A stretch of DNA of 64,000 bases, from the NCBI RefSeq assembly GCF_030246845.1, contig NZ_CP126889.1, positions 5,017,001 to 5,081,000 of the forward strand, read 5' to 3'. This DNA is from Enhydrobacter sp. Its GTDB lineage: Bacteria > Pseudomonadota > Alphaproteobacteria > Reyranellales > Reyranellaceae. Below the pieces are notes generated by a model that saw only the letters and a list, made by a program, of their open reading frames with translations, searched no databases and had not been told where the DNA came from. Made by a program: the position numbers and the translations under genes. Shown piece after piece: positions 8,564 to 17,225 of this stretch (position 1 is the first letter of the stretch; every line of letters begins with the position of its first letter).

Positions 8564-9606
8564 TGCGAAGCGACGATCGGCTGCATCTGATCGGCAGCGT
8601 TCCGCTCGCCGACAGCGAGCAGGTCTTTCGCCGGCTGGCGACCGAGCTCGGCCCCCATCTCAGCCGCATGCCCGACGGCGAGACCGGCGAACGCTCGCGC
8701 TGGGTCTATTTCCAGCACCAGATGCTGCTCGACCATCCGGCGATGGAGGTCGACCCGACCGTGCCGCCCTACAAGTTCGTCCAATGGGACGGCAAGGTGC
8801 TCCGCGAGATCGCGCAGTTGCGCTTCAAGCCCGGCATCGATCCGGACAAGGTCGCTTTCGAGACGGGTTACGACAAGGCGGCCCTCGCCTCGTGGGAGGT
8901 GTTCAGGCGTTTGCGCGACGCAGGCGTCATCGCCTCGCGGGTGCGCTTCCAGGTCAGCCTGCCCACGCCGATGGCGAGCGGCTACCTTTACGTCAGTCCT
9001 GCCGCCCGCGGGGCCTATTTCGGCGTCTACGAGCGCGCCTTGAAGGCCGCCCTGGCCAACGTCGTGGCCGCCATTCCGGGCAGAGATCTCGCAATCCAAT
9101 GGGATGTCTGCCAGGAAGTGCTGGTGTTCGAGGACTACTTCGAGAACCGGCCGGCCGGCTACAAGGATCAAATCTTCGACATGCTGGGCCGGCTGGGCGA
9201 CGCCGTGCCGGCCGACATCGAGATGGGCTATCACCTCTGCTACGGCTCGCCGCGCGACGAGCATCTGGTGCAGCCGAGGGACGCCGCCGTGCTGGTCGAG
9301 ATGATGAACGGCATTGCCGCGGCCACCAGACGGAAGATCGATTTCTTCCACGTCCCTGTGCCCAAGGGGCGGACCGACGAAGCCTACTATGCGCCGCTCG
9401 CGACATGGCGTCCCGCAGCCGGCACCCGACTCTATCTCGGTCTGTTGCACCACGACGACGATGCCGGCGACAGAGCACGCATCGCGATGGCGCGGCGCTT
9501 CATCGACGATTTCGGACTCTCGGCCGAATGCGGCTGGGGTCGAACCGAGCCGGGCCGGCTGCCCGGCCTGTTGAGAGGTCATCGCGTAGCGGCGGAGGGA
9601 TGGTAA
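8563..9606 (+). CDS. MetE-like protein of the GMC operon
   Basis: The 347-residue protein has the fold signature of the MetE/UROD superfamily. It begins LHLIGSVPLADSE, has PDGETGERSRW near residue 37, and keeps three likely zinc ligands: His224 and Cys226 (MGYHLCYG) and Cys323 (AECGWGR). It is only distantly related to the 3912-4946 protein. The ATG overlaps the TGA of the NHL gene, and its TAA overlaps the next ATG (TAATG). In this family a thiol substrate is activated by zinc for methyl transfer. Placement between a propeller and a dehydrogenase suggests a catabolic role, for example demethylation or C-S chemistry, but that is inference. Confidence 0.75.
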   Translation: MRSDDRLHLIGSVPLADSEQVFRRLATELGPHLSRMPDGETGERSRWVYFQHQMLLDHPAMEVDPTVPPYKFVQWDGKVLREIAQLRFKPGIDPDKVAFETGYDKAALASWEVFRRLRDAGVIASRVRFQVSLPTPMASGYLYVSPAARGAYFGVYERALKAALANVVAAIPGRDLAIQWDVCQEVLVFEDYFENRPAGYKDQIFDMLGRLGDAVPADIEMGYHLCYGSPRDEHLVQPRDAAVLVEMMNGIAAATRRKIDFFHVPVPKGRTDEAYYAPLATWRPAAGTRLYLGLLHHDDDAGDRARIAMARRFIDDFGLSAECGWGRTEPGRLPGLLRGHRVAAEGW

Positions 9607-10565
9607 TGGTCGAGCGTATTCTGGTCGTTGGTCCGAAGGATTGCCTGGCGATGGTTGACGGCCTCGCTCCCAAGGGCTTCGAGATCGTGAAGGCACTGCA
9701 CAATTCGCCGGAACAGAAGGCGGCCTTGCCGGGCACCAGCTACTTCGTGGGCTTTGTCCAGCAGTACGTCACCCCCCAGCTCTACAGGGATGCGCCCAAC
9801 CTGAAGCTCGTCCAGATGCTGAGCGCCGGCTACGACAGGGCCGATCTCGATGCGGCGCGCAAGAGCAAGGTCCCGCTCTGCAACAACGGCGGCGCCAACT
9901 CCGTCGCCGTCTCCGAGCACGCCCTCCTGCTGATGCTGTCGGTATCGCGCAGGCTCATCACGCAGCACGCGAACGTCACCGCCGGCCGCTGGCACGGCAA
10001 TTCCCCGCCGACCGTCCACGAGCTGCGCAACAAGGTGCTGGGCATCATCGGCCTCGGCACGATCGGCAAGAAGGTCGCCCGCCTCGCCCTCGCCTTCGGC
10101 ATGCAGGTCCACTACTACGACATCGCCCGCCTCAGGGAGGAGCAGGAGGACGCACTGGGCGTGCGCTTCCGGCTGCTGCCCGAGATCCTGCGCGGCTCCG
10201 ACATCATCTCGCTGCACGTGCCGTTGAACGATTCGACCCATCACATGATCGGTGCGCCCGAGCTTGCCGTGATGAAGGAGTCGGCGATCATCGTGAACAC
10301 CTCGCGCGGGCCGGTGATCGACGAGAAGGCGATGACCGAGGCGCTGTCGGCCGGCCGGCTGTTCGGCGCCGGCCTCGACGTGTTCGACGAGGAGCCGACG
10401 CCGGCCGACAACCCCCTGCTGAAGCTCGACAACGTCGTGCTGACGGCGCACCTTGCCGGCCCGACCTTCGAGAGCAACATCACCCGCCTGCGCAACGGCT
10501 TCGACAATGTGCAGCGCGTGGCCCGCGGCGAGCCTGCGCTGTGGGTGGTGCCCGAGCTGGCCTGA
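9606..10565 (+). CDS. D-2-hydroxyacid dehydrogenase family protein
   Basis: The 319-residue NAD(P)-dependent D-isomer-specific 2-hydroxyacid dehydrogenase has the dinucleotide motif GLGTIG at 149-154 and the catalytic triad Arg234 (NTSRGP), Glu263 (DVFDEEP) and His282 (TAHLAG). ATG 9606 is preferred to ATG 9600 because GGAGGG is then 7 bases upstream and the start overlaps the previous stop as TAATG. It is the last gene of the operon; no gene follows for 212 bases. It should interconvert a 2-hydroxyacid and a 2-oxoacid in the cytoplasm. Confidence 0.88.
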   Translation: MVERILVVGPKDCLAMVDGLAPKGFEIVKALHNSPEQKAALPGTSYFVGFVQQYVTPQLYRDAPNLKLVQMLSAGYDRADLDAARKSKVPLCNNGGANSVAVSEHALLLMLSVSRRLITQHANVTAGRWHGNSPPTVHELRNKVLGIIGLGTIGKKVARLALAFGMQVHYYDIARLREEQEDALGVRFRLLPEILRGSDIISLHVPLNDSTHHMIGAPELAVMKESAIIVNTSRGPVIDEKAMTEALSAGRLFGAGLDVFDEEPTPADNPLLKLDNVVLTAHLAGPTFESNITRLRNGFDNVQRVARGEPALWVVPELA

Positions 10566-10777
10566 TCGGTCGGCCCGATCGGGCGCCGACCCTGCGCCGC
10601 CGATTGGTTCGCATAGACGAACTTTCTGTTCGATCGGCGGCGACGGCGGCCGTCAAAAGACATAGAATAAAACCGTAGTGGTTCGAGTAGTGATTCGCGG
10701 CCCTCGTGACCGGCGAAGACTTTTGTCGACCATGATCGGCCGCGGCCCTTCGGACTGTCGTTCCAGGAGGAAAGGCT

Positions 10778-11653
10778 ATGGCCATGCAACAACACATCCG
10801 AAATCCGATCGAATGGAGCTGGGATCAGCTGAAGCATACCGGCCGCGCCATGGACGTGGCCGCGCATTCCATGGACGGCGCGTGGGAGGCTCACGACGGG
10901 GCACCGCTCGCCGTGCAGCGGATCAAGGCCGGTGATTTGCGTGATGTGCTGCGCAAGGGCTTCGAGGATTTCGGCGCCTACCGCACCGACGTCATCTTTC
11001 TCTGCCTCTTCTATCCCATCGTGGGCATCGTGCTGGCGCGCTTCATCGTCGGCAGCGGCATGCTCCAGCTTCTGTTCCCGCTGGTGTCTGGCTTCGCGAT
11101 CATCGCGCCTTTCTTCGCGGTCGGCCTGTACGAGATGAGCCGTCGGCGCGAGAAGGGCATGGCCAACGGCTGGGCCGACGCCTTCGGCGTGGCGACCTCC
11201 CCCGCCCTGGGCCAGATCGTCGTGATGGGCCTCCTGCTCGCGGCGCTGCTGGCGCTCTGGCTGTTCGTTGCTCATTTCATCTATCTGCTGAGCTTCGGGC
11301 CCGAGCCGCCCGAATCGATCAACGACTTCGCCAGGGAGGTGTTCACGACCTCGGCGGGCTGGACGATGATCGTCGTCGGCATCGGCGTCGGCTTCCTGTT
11401 CGCGCTGGTTGCGGCTGTCATCAGCGTCGTCTCGTTCCCGCTGCTGCTCGACCGCAATGTCGGCGTGCTCACGGCCATCCGGATGTCCGTGCGCGTCGTC
11501 GCGGCCAATCCCGGCGTGATGGCCCTGTGGGGCCTGATCATCGCCGGCGGGCTGGTGCTGGGCGCGATCCCGTTGCTGCTGGGGCTTGCTATCGTTCTGC
11601 CCGTGTTGGGCCATGCGACCTGGCACCTCTACCGCAAGGTGCTGCCGCGCTGA
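10778..11653 (+). CDS. DUF2189 integral membrane protein
   Basis: The 291-residue protein has an N-terminal soluble segment of about 65 residues and then about six hydrophobic helices (for example FLCLFYPIVGIVLARFIVG and ALWGLIIAGGLVLGAIPLLL). The features VQRIKAGDLRDVLRKGFEDF and GLYEMSRRRE are typical of DUF2189. The start has a strong AGGAGGAAAG site. Function unknown; the family is common in alphaproteobacteria. A hairpin at 11675-11701 follows the stop. Confidence 0.8.
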   Translation: MAMQQHIRNPIEWSWDQLKHTGRAMDVAAHSMDGAWEAHDGAPLAVQRIKAGDLRDVLRKGFEDFGAYRTDVIFLCLFYPIVGIVLARFIVGSGMLQLLFPLVSGFAIIAPFFAVGLYEMSRRREKGMANGWADAFGVATSPALGQIVVMGLLLAALLALWLFVAHFIYLLSFGPEPPESINDFAREVFTTSAGWTMIVVGIGVGFLFALVAAVISVVSFPLLLDRNVGVLTAIRMSVRVVAANPGVMALWGLIIAGGLVLGAIPLLLGLAIVLPVLGHATWHLYRKVLPR

Positions 11654-11674
11654 CCTGAAGGGCGCTCCATTCGT

Positions 11675-11701
11675 CGACGACCCTCGTGCCGGGGGTCGTC
11701 G
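11675..11701 (+). terminator. Hairpin after the DUF2189 gene (possible terminator)
   Basis: CGACGACCC and GGGTCGTCG form a perfect 9-bp stem with a 9-base loop, 22 bases after the stop codon. There is no T-tract behind it, so intrinsic termination is doubtful. It may be a processing or stability element instead. Confidence 0.35.
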
Positions 11702-11735
11702 AGAGGGAACACACTCGTTGCCGCAGGACCCGCCC

Positions 11736-11924
11736 ATGAAGGCAGTGTGGACGGCCGTGATCTATTTTGGATCCTTCCTCGCCCTGGGGTTGGCGGCAAA
11801 GGTTGCCCTCGGCCGCTGGACCAAACGGCACGACGTCGATCTCGCCGGCATCCAGGCGCAGGCCGGCCCGAACCGCCGGCAGCGCCGCCTCTTCCTGCTG
11901 GGCGCCTGGCGGACCGAGGACTAG
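11736..11924 (+). CDS. Small single-pass membrane protein
   Basis: A 62-residue frame starts MKAVWTAVIYFGSFLALGLAAKVALG, one transmembrane helix, and is followed by a basic and polar tail ending RRQRRLFLLGAWRTED. It lies between the DUF2189 gene and the adenylate cyclase, 22 bases before the latter, so it may be co-transcribed with it. No family recognised. No strong ribosome-binding site is seen, so this is a moderate-confidence gene. Confidence 0.5.
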   Translation: MKAVWTAVIYFGSFLALGLAAKVALGRWTKRHDVDLAGIQAQAGPNRRQRRLFLLGAWRTED

Positions 11925-11946
11925 CGGTTGCCGTCAGGAGCTGGCG

Positions 11947-13410
11947 ATGACTTCCATCGACGAACGGCTTCTCGAAAGCAAGATGACCCAGATCGAGCAG
12001 GCTCGGGCCTGGAGTCCTCGCGTCATCTCCAAGTTCGAAACGTTGATTCGGGGCGGCGACGAGGTCAGCGTCTACCGCGCCAACCCCCTGGCCTTCGCCC
12101 GCGATCGCGGCGTGGCCGAGCCGGAGTCCATCGACCTCTTTCTTCATGCCGCTCGCGCCGGGCTGGTCGATATGCATTGGGACATTCTCTGTCCCCATTC
12201 GGGCCTGGTGCTGGAAAGCTTCGGCAAGCTGCGTGCACTTCGGAGCCACTTCGTCTGCGGACTGTGCGATATCGACGGTCAAACCGAGCTCGACGACTTC
12301 ATCGAGGTTTCGTTTTCCGTCTCACCGCAAGTCCGGCGCCTGGCCTTGCACGACGTCGACGGCCTCTCGATCGAGGATCTGCACTGGAAGCTGAAATTCG
12401 CCGACAGCGGGCGGCTGCCCGGCGGACAAACCCGGTTTGTCGATGTCCTGCGCAGCCTTGTGCGCGGCATGACCTATCTCCCGCCCGGTACCACGACAAT
12501 GCTGCCGGCCGAGATTGGACCCGGCGCTCTCTCTGGCGTCAACGTCCAGACGCAGGCCGGCTTCATGCTTCCGGTCGTGGACACGACTGCATCCGTACCG
12601 ATGCCCGACACTCCGACGATCGTCCGCATCGTCTACGACGGACAGCGTTTCATGCCTGCCGTTTCGGCCGTGCCGCCGGGACGTGCGGTCTTCGAGATCG
12701 ACAACACCGGCCCCAAGCGCGGCGCAGTGCTCCTGACAAACTGGCCACCCGAGATCGTGGCCATGCCGGAGAAGCCGGCGCTCGAATTCGATCCCTACCT
12801 CTCCGGCGGAATGCTGCTGACACGGCAGACCTTCCGCAAGCTCTTCCGCTCCGAGCGCGTGGACGAGGAAGAAGGCCTCGGCATCCGGCAGGTGACGTTC
12901 CTGTTCACTGACCTGAAAGGCTCGACTGCGCTCTACGAGCGTCTCGGCGATCTCAATGCCTACGCCCTCGTCCGGGAGCATTTCGCCCTGCTCGACGCGG
13001 TCGCCCATCGGCATGCCGGTGCTATCGTGAAGACGATCGGCGACGCCGTGATGGCGGCGTTTTCCCGGCCGGTCGATGCCGTAGCGGCGGCGCTCCGCAT
13101 CCTGCAGGAAATCGACCAGTTCAACCGCGACCACGGCCAGCCTGCCATCATTCTCAAGATGGGTGCCCACAGCGGACCGTCCATCGCCGTGACCCTCAAC
13201 GAGAATCTCGACTACTTCGGCCAGACCGTAAACATAGCCGCGCGGGTGCAGTCCTTCGCCGATGCCGGCGAAATCTGTCTGACAGAGGCGCTCTACACGG
13301 CGTCCGGCGTTCGCGAGCTTCTGGTGGGCCACGATGTCAGGGAGTTCGTCGCGCCGTTGCGCGGCGTCGAGGGAAATGCCGGCGTCTATCGCGTGACTGG
13401 CCGATCGTAG
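11947..13410 (+). CDS. Class III adenylate cyclase with N-terminal DUF5939-like region
   Basis: Residues about 314-450 of the 487-residue protein form a class III nucleotidyl cyclase domain. Metal-binding Asp322 (FTDLKGST) and Asp366 (KTIGDAVMA), ATP-specifying Lys362 and Asp422 (ENLDYFGQ), and transition-state Asn429 and Arg433 (VNIAARV) are all present, so it should make cAMP. The first 310 residues resemble the DUF5939 region found ahead of such cyclases. They contain a zinc-ribbon-like set, Cys82/His84 with Cys104/Cys107 (CPHSG...CGLC), that could sense metal or redox state. No transmembrane segment, so it is cytoplasmic. The start is preceded by a weak AGGAG. Confidence 0.88.
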   Translation: MTSIDERLLESKMTQIEQARAWSPRVISKFETLIRGGDEVSVYRANPLAFARDRGVAEPESIDLFLHAARAGLVDMHWDILCPHSGLVLESFGKLRALRSHFVCGLCDIDGQTELDDFIEVSFSVSPQVRRLALHDVDGLSIEDLHWKLKFADSGRLPGGQTRFVDVLRSLVRGMTYLPPGTTTMLPAEIGPGALSGVNVQTQAGFMLPVVDTTASVPMPDTPTIVRIVYDGQRFMPAVSAVPPGRAVFEIDNTGPKRGAVLLTNWPPEIVAMPEKPALEFDPYLSGGMLLTRQTFRKLFRSERVDEEEGLGIRQVTFLFTDLKGSTALYERLGDLNAYALVREHFALLDAVAHRHAGAIVKTIGDAVMAAFSRPVDAVAAALRILQEIDQFNRDHGQPAIILKMGAHSGPSIAVTLNENLDYFGQTVNIAARVQSFADAGEICLTEALYTASGVRELLVGHDVREFVAPLRGVEGNAGVYRVTGRS

Positions 13411-13683
13411 CGTCGGCTTCGCCAATCCACCCGAGCCAGGTGTTGGTGCACTTGACCGATGTCTGGGGTCGGTCCCGGCCGCAGCGGCCGACTTTCGCGG
13501 GTTCCGACCCCGGCAACGCCCGTCCGTCACAGTCTTGTTCGCGCTTGTGGCCGGTTGGCCACTGGCCTTTGGGCATCCTCGCGCCGATCTTGGCTCGTCG
13601 GCGGGTGCCGGGAAGGCCGGTCCCGCGACGTGCGCCGGCGGTCCTGCGTCCATTGGCTGCCGGCGCAACTGTGAGGGCTGCCA
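13411..13683. other. Intergenic region with an inverted repeat after the cyclase gene
   Basis: GGGGTCGG (13465-13472) and CCGACCCC (13504-13511) are inverted repeats. They enclose a perfect hairpin, CGGCCG-CAG-CGGCCG (13476-13490). The structure begins 55 bases after the cyclase stop but has no T-tract. I see no gene with a credible start in the rest of the region. Confidence 0.35.
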
Positions 13684-13899
13684 GTGCCACCGCGCGTAAA
13701 CATTGCCGAACGCGTCCTGTTCGACGCGCACATTCGCAAGATCCTGAAAGAGTTCGATTCCTATGCGCGAGCCGAGCGCGCAAAGGGCTGCGACCCGACC
13801 GTGGCGCAATTCCATGCGCTGCGCGGCGAGAAACTGCGATTCTCCGCCGACTCGCTGAAGAGGTGGCTGTCGCTTCGCAAACGCTACGGTGAGCGATAG
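13684..13899 (+). CDS. Small basic hypothetical protein
   Basis: A 71-residue frame from GTG 13684 encodes a charged, helical protein (VLFDAHIRKILKEFDSYARA ... FSADSLKRWLSLRKRYGER) with no membrane segment. A GAGG lies about 8 bases before the start. No family recognised. It may be a small nucleic-acid-binding protein, but only its basicity suggests that. Confidence 0.4.
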   Translation: MPPRVNIAERVLFDAHIRKILKEFDSYARAERAKGCDPTVAQFHALRGEKLRFSADSLKRWLSLRKRYGER

Positions 13900-13951
13900 T
13901 CCGGCTGCATTGTCGTCCGACCCTGTCGAGCGTCGTTGGCGAGCGCGGACC

Positions 13952-14260
13952 TCAGGCGCCGGCTTCGCGACGCCAGTCGGGCGGCATTCGCGGCGACCAT
14001 GGAATCGACGCTTCGCTCGTCGACGCATGTTGCGGGTCGATCCGCTTTGCCAGCCGTTCGACCCCCTCCTGCAGGGCCTTCACCTCCGATCTGGAGGTTC
14101 CGATCGCCCGATAGATCCTGTCGAGCCCCAATAGCAGACAGCCCAGGACGAGCAGCCCGAACCCGCCCAGGGCGGCCGTTCCGCTTGTCGCACTTGCCCA
14201 GAAGCCAATGGCCATTGCACCGATCCCGAGAAGGATCAGCAATCCACCGACGACACCCAT
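13952..14260 (-). CDS. Small two-helix membrane protein with coiled-coil tail
   Basis: The 102-residue protein has two adjacent hydrophobic segments (GVVGGLLILLGIGAMAIGFW and AALGGFGLLVLGCLLLGLDRIY), then a short heptad-like stretch (SEVKALQEGVERLAKRI) and a polar tail. Start 14260 is chosen because GGGGAGGAA lies just upstream and an upstream ATG in the same frame lacks one. No family recognised. Confidence 0.6.
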   Translation of the reverse strand: MGVVGGLLILLGIGAMAIGFWASATSGTAALGGFGLLVLGCLLLGLDRIYRAIGTSRSEVKALQEGVERLAKRIDPQHASTSEASIPWSPRMPPDWRREAGA

Positions 14261-14476
14261 AGTCCAGATTCCTCCCCACTTCCCACCTCGGGAAAATACA
14301 CCCGTTCTATGCCAAGCGAAAACCGGCAAGCGCGAATCCGATGCGTGTCAGGGAAGCGCATGCCCCAGCACAACAGCATCGATGAGCAGGTGCGGAAAGC
14401 CCGCGACTGCCCAAAGTGTCGATCCGGTGGGGATTGCACTGCAATCACAGGTTGGCGCCGAACCTGGAATTGCCGC

Positions 14477-16780
14477 TCAGCGTGGCGAAGTGCGTTGCAA
14501 TCGCTCGATCTCCTGCGCGATGCCACGGTCGTCGGGACGCAAGGCGCGCAGCGTCATCAGGTAGTCCAATGCGGCTTTGGTATCTCCGCGGCGAATGGAC
14601 CAGATCGCTGCCGCGGTCAGCGCCTCGACATCATAGGGATGGCGAGCAAGTACGCGCTCCAGGGTGCTGCGGGCCTCCGCCGGTTGTCCGGCCTGCTCGA
14701 GGGCCACGGCATAGACATAGCCGTACCGTGCGGTAGCCGGTTCGAGATCGGTGGCGCGACGCAGTTCTTCAAGAGCAGCATCGCCCCGGCGCTGACGGAC
14801 CAGGGACAGGCCGAGCTGGAAATGCGCCAGCGCCGACATGGGGTTGCGCCCCAGAGCTTCACGCAGGATCCGCTCGGCCGCCGGCTCGTCGCGGCGTGCC
14901 CGGTAGAGGTCGGCGCGCTGGACATAGGCCGGCACGAAGCCGGGATCGACGGCGACGGCGCGCGCCAGATGATCGTCGGCAAGGAGCGTATTGCCGCGAC
15001 GGATCTCCAGCAGCGCGAGGTTCATGTGCGCCTCCCCCCGGTCCGCGTTGTAGGTCTGGACGGCGATGTATTCGTCGAGCGCGCGCCGGAAGCTCTCGCG
15101 ATCGCTCTGGGAGAGGCGCAGCTCGGTGGGGCCTGCCAAGGCGCGAGCGGCCTCGATGCGCACCCCGCGCACGGGATCGCGCAGGAGGGGCACGAGCGCC
15201 GTCATCCAGGGGCTTGCACCGCCGGCGGCGATGGCCTCGGCGGCGGCGGCGCGCAGCAGCGGATCCGGATCGGACAGGGCTCGGCGAAGATCGATGCCGG
15301 CGAGCGGCGGGTCGAGGCCGTTGGACCGCGCAATGGCGCTTGCCCGGACGATCGCGGGTTGCGCACCGTCGTTCGCGATCCGGGCAAGCAGGCCGGCCGC
15401 CCCCGGTGCCTCCCGGTCGGCGGCATGGAACGCCTCGGCGAACGTCTGGAAGCCGGACGGCACATGGCCCAGGCGCTTCTCGAGTTCCCGCGCCGCCCAG
15501 GCCTTGGGCCTGTCGCTGTGGCAGCCGGCGCAGACGTCGGGCACCCCGAGCGAGTCGGCGAGGTCGGGGCGCGGCACGCGGAAGCTGTGATCGTGCCGCG
15601 GATCGACGATCATGTAGGTGACGACCGGCATATGACAGGAGGCGCACTGGCCTGCCTTCGAGGCCGGATCGTGGAAGTGGTGCGCGCGACTGTCGTATTT
15701 GGCAGCGGCATGACATTGCTCGCAGACAGCGTTGCCCTCGGCGCGCAGTTTCTGGGTGTGCGGGTCGTGGCAATCGCCGCAGCTCACGCCCTTCGCGAAC
15801 ATGCGGCTTTGCAGGAACGAACCGTAGTTGAAGACCTCGTCCTGCATCTGGCCGTCGACGCGGTAGACGCCGCGATCGAGCAGCGTCGCGTGGAAACCGT
15901 CTCCGAAGGGCTGACCGGCATGGTAGGCGTCCGTCAGTTGTGAGCGCCGCGCGTGACAGCGCGCGCAGCTTTCGACCTCGACCGTTCGCCCCTCCCGGGG
16001 CACGTCGGGGCGAGTCGCCGGATCGGTGCCCCACACGTCCCGTGAACGCGGCGGAAAGTGCGCCGGCAGCTTGACCTGGGGATTGGCCAAGTGCGCGCTG
16101 CCCGGTCCATGGCAGGCCTCGCAGCCCACGCCGGCCTCGCTCCAGGTCGAGCGATAGGCGCCGGCTGCAGCGTCGTAACCCTTGCGGAAGTCGGTGACGT
16201 GGCAGTCGATGCACATGAAGTTGGCGGTCTGCTGGATGCCGGTCCAGTGCAGGGGATCGCCGGGCGCGAGCTTCTGCCCCGGGTAGAGGTCGAACCAGCG
16301 TTGCCCGCCCGCGGTTGCAGGTCGCGTGTCCCAGGCAATGCCGAAGGCCTGCAGCCGCCCGCCGGACAGTTCGACCAGATATTGCTGCAAGGGATAGAGG
16401 CCGAGCGTGAACTTCATCTCGAACTCCCCTGTCTTGCCGTCCGCGCCCGGCGTCTCGATCATGAAACGGCCGTCGCGCTTGCGGAAGGCCGTGACGCGGC
16501 CGTCTCTCTCGAAGCGAGCGTCCGCGAAATCACCGAGCACTGTCCTTTCGGTGGCGGGCTGCAGCGCATGGGCGTGCTGCGACGTGCTCCAGGCTTCGCT
16601 CTCGCGGCGGTGGCAGGCCGCGCACCGCTGGCTGCCGACAAACGCCGGCGTGCCGTCGCCTGCAGCGGCCGGCGGCCCGCCGGTCTGGGCGCGCAGATGC
16701 AGGACGCCCACGCTGGCCACGAAAACCAGGAGCGGCGCAAGCCAGCGACGGAAGTGTCGAGCAGAACCCGTCAAGGGCAT
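14477..16780 (-). CDS. Eight-heme cytochrome c with HEAT and TPR repeats
   Basis: The 767-residue protein begins with a signal-anchor-like segment (WLAPLLVFVASVGVLHL). It has eight CxxCH heme-binding motifs: CAACH, CIDCH, CEACH, CARCH, CGDCH, CEQCH, CASCH and CAGCH. They lie within the first ~430 residues and are arranged as in cytochrome c554-type proteins. These are followed by HEAT-like repeats (ALSDPDPLLRAAAAEAIAAG, LLRDPVRGVRIEAARALAG) and then about four TPR units to the C-terminus. It should act in the periplasm in electron transfer, with the repeats as a partner-binding platform. Start 16780 has GGAG upstream; an in-frame ATG nine codons earlier is possible. The redox partner is unknown. 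Confidence 0.88.
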   Translation of the reverse strand: MPLTGSARHFRRWLAPLLVFVASVGVLHLRAQTGGPPAAAGDGTPAFVGSQRCAACHRRESEAWSTSQHAHALQPATERTVLGDFADARFERDGRVTAFRKRDGRFMIETPGADGKTGEFEMKFTLGLYPLQQYLVELSGGRLQAFGIAWDTRPATAGGQRWFDLYPGQKLAPGDPLHWTGIQQTANFMCIDCHVTDFRKGYDAAAGAYRSTWSEAGVGCEACHGPGSAHLANPQVKLPAHFPPRSRDVWGTDPATRPDVPREGRTVEVESCARCHARRSQLTDAYHAGQPFGDGFHATLLDRGVYRVDGQMQDEVFNYGSFLQSRMFAKGVSCGDCHDPHTQKLRAEGNAVCEQCHAAAKYDSRAHHFHDPASKAGQCASCHMPVVTYMIVDPRHDHSFRVPRPDLADSLGVPDVCAGCHSDRPKAWAARELEKRLGHVPSGFQTFAEAFHAADREAPGAAGLLARIANDGAQPAIVRASAIARSNGLDPPLAGIDLRRALSDPDPLLRAAAAEAIAAGGASPWMTALVPLLRDPVRGVRIEAARALAGPTELRLSQSDRESFRRALDEYIAVQTYNADRGEAHMNLALLEIRRGNTLLADDHLARAVAVDPGFVPAYVQRADLYRARRDEPAAERILREALGRNPMSALAHFQLGLSLVRQRRGDAALEELRRATDLEPATARYGYVYAVALEQAGQPAEARSTLERVLARHPYDVEALTAAAIWSIRRGDTKAALDYLMTLRALRPDDRGIAQEIERLQRTSPR

Positions 16781-16917
16781 CGCACGTACTCCGCGTCGGA
16801 GCGGCATCGCAGACCAGCCGCCCCCGCGACCGGCGCCGAACGAGCTCCATCGGGATTACTTTTCCTCACCATTGGTGTCTGCGTGAACCTTCCACATCTG
16901 CGGCCGTACGACCTGCG

Positions 16918-17208
16918 CTACATGCATGAGGCCTGAGCAAGGACAACGACATCCAACCCTTCCAGCTCTTCCTTCGAGAGCGCCGAGGGATCCAGCGGGG
17001 CGCCACTTTGAATTGCGGTGTTGGACCTGCGCATGGCGACGATGGCCGGCAGCCGTTTCTCCGGCGGGATATTCGAGGCGATGCACTGACACGTCTTCCG
17101 ATCGCTCGTCGCCATGCACAGACTCATCAGCTCGTCTTCCGCCCGGGTCTCGGCCGATATGCCAAGCGCCAGGCAAACGAATGTCAACGTGAAGGTCGTG
17201 CTGCGCAT
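16918..17208 (-). CDS. Small secreted cysteine-containing protein
   Basis: The 96-residue protein has a signal peptide (MRSTTFTLTFVCLALGISAETRA), then SLCMATSDRKTCQCIAS and a C-terminal cysteine, so disulfides or metal binding in the periplasm are likely. It lies between the next small secreted protein and the multiheme cytochrome on the same strand. No family recognised. Confidence 0.6.
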   Translation of the reverse strand: MRSTTFTLTFVCLALGISAETRAEDELMSLCMATSDRKTCQCIASNIPPEKRLPAIVAMRRSNTAIQSGAPLDPSALSKEELEGLDVVVLAQASCM

Positions 17209-17225
17209 GACTGCTGCGGCCCTGC

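Noticed and set aside
6223-9606. A 1127-codon open frame on the plus strand across the GMC, NHL and MetE-like genes
   Set aside because: Its first two-thirds are Arg/Gly/Pro-rich sequence without family features, a shadow of the true frames in GC-rich DNA. Only the end (8563-9606) is the real MetE-like gene.
14309-14480. A plus-strand frame containing RDCPKCRSGGDC, which looks like a zinc ribbon
   Set aside because: The cysteines lie in the 216-base gap between two minus-strand genes. The frame continues as antisense of the multiheme cytochrome gene and has no ribosome-binding site.
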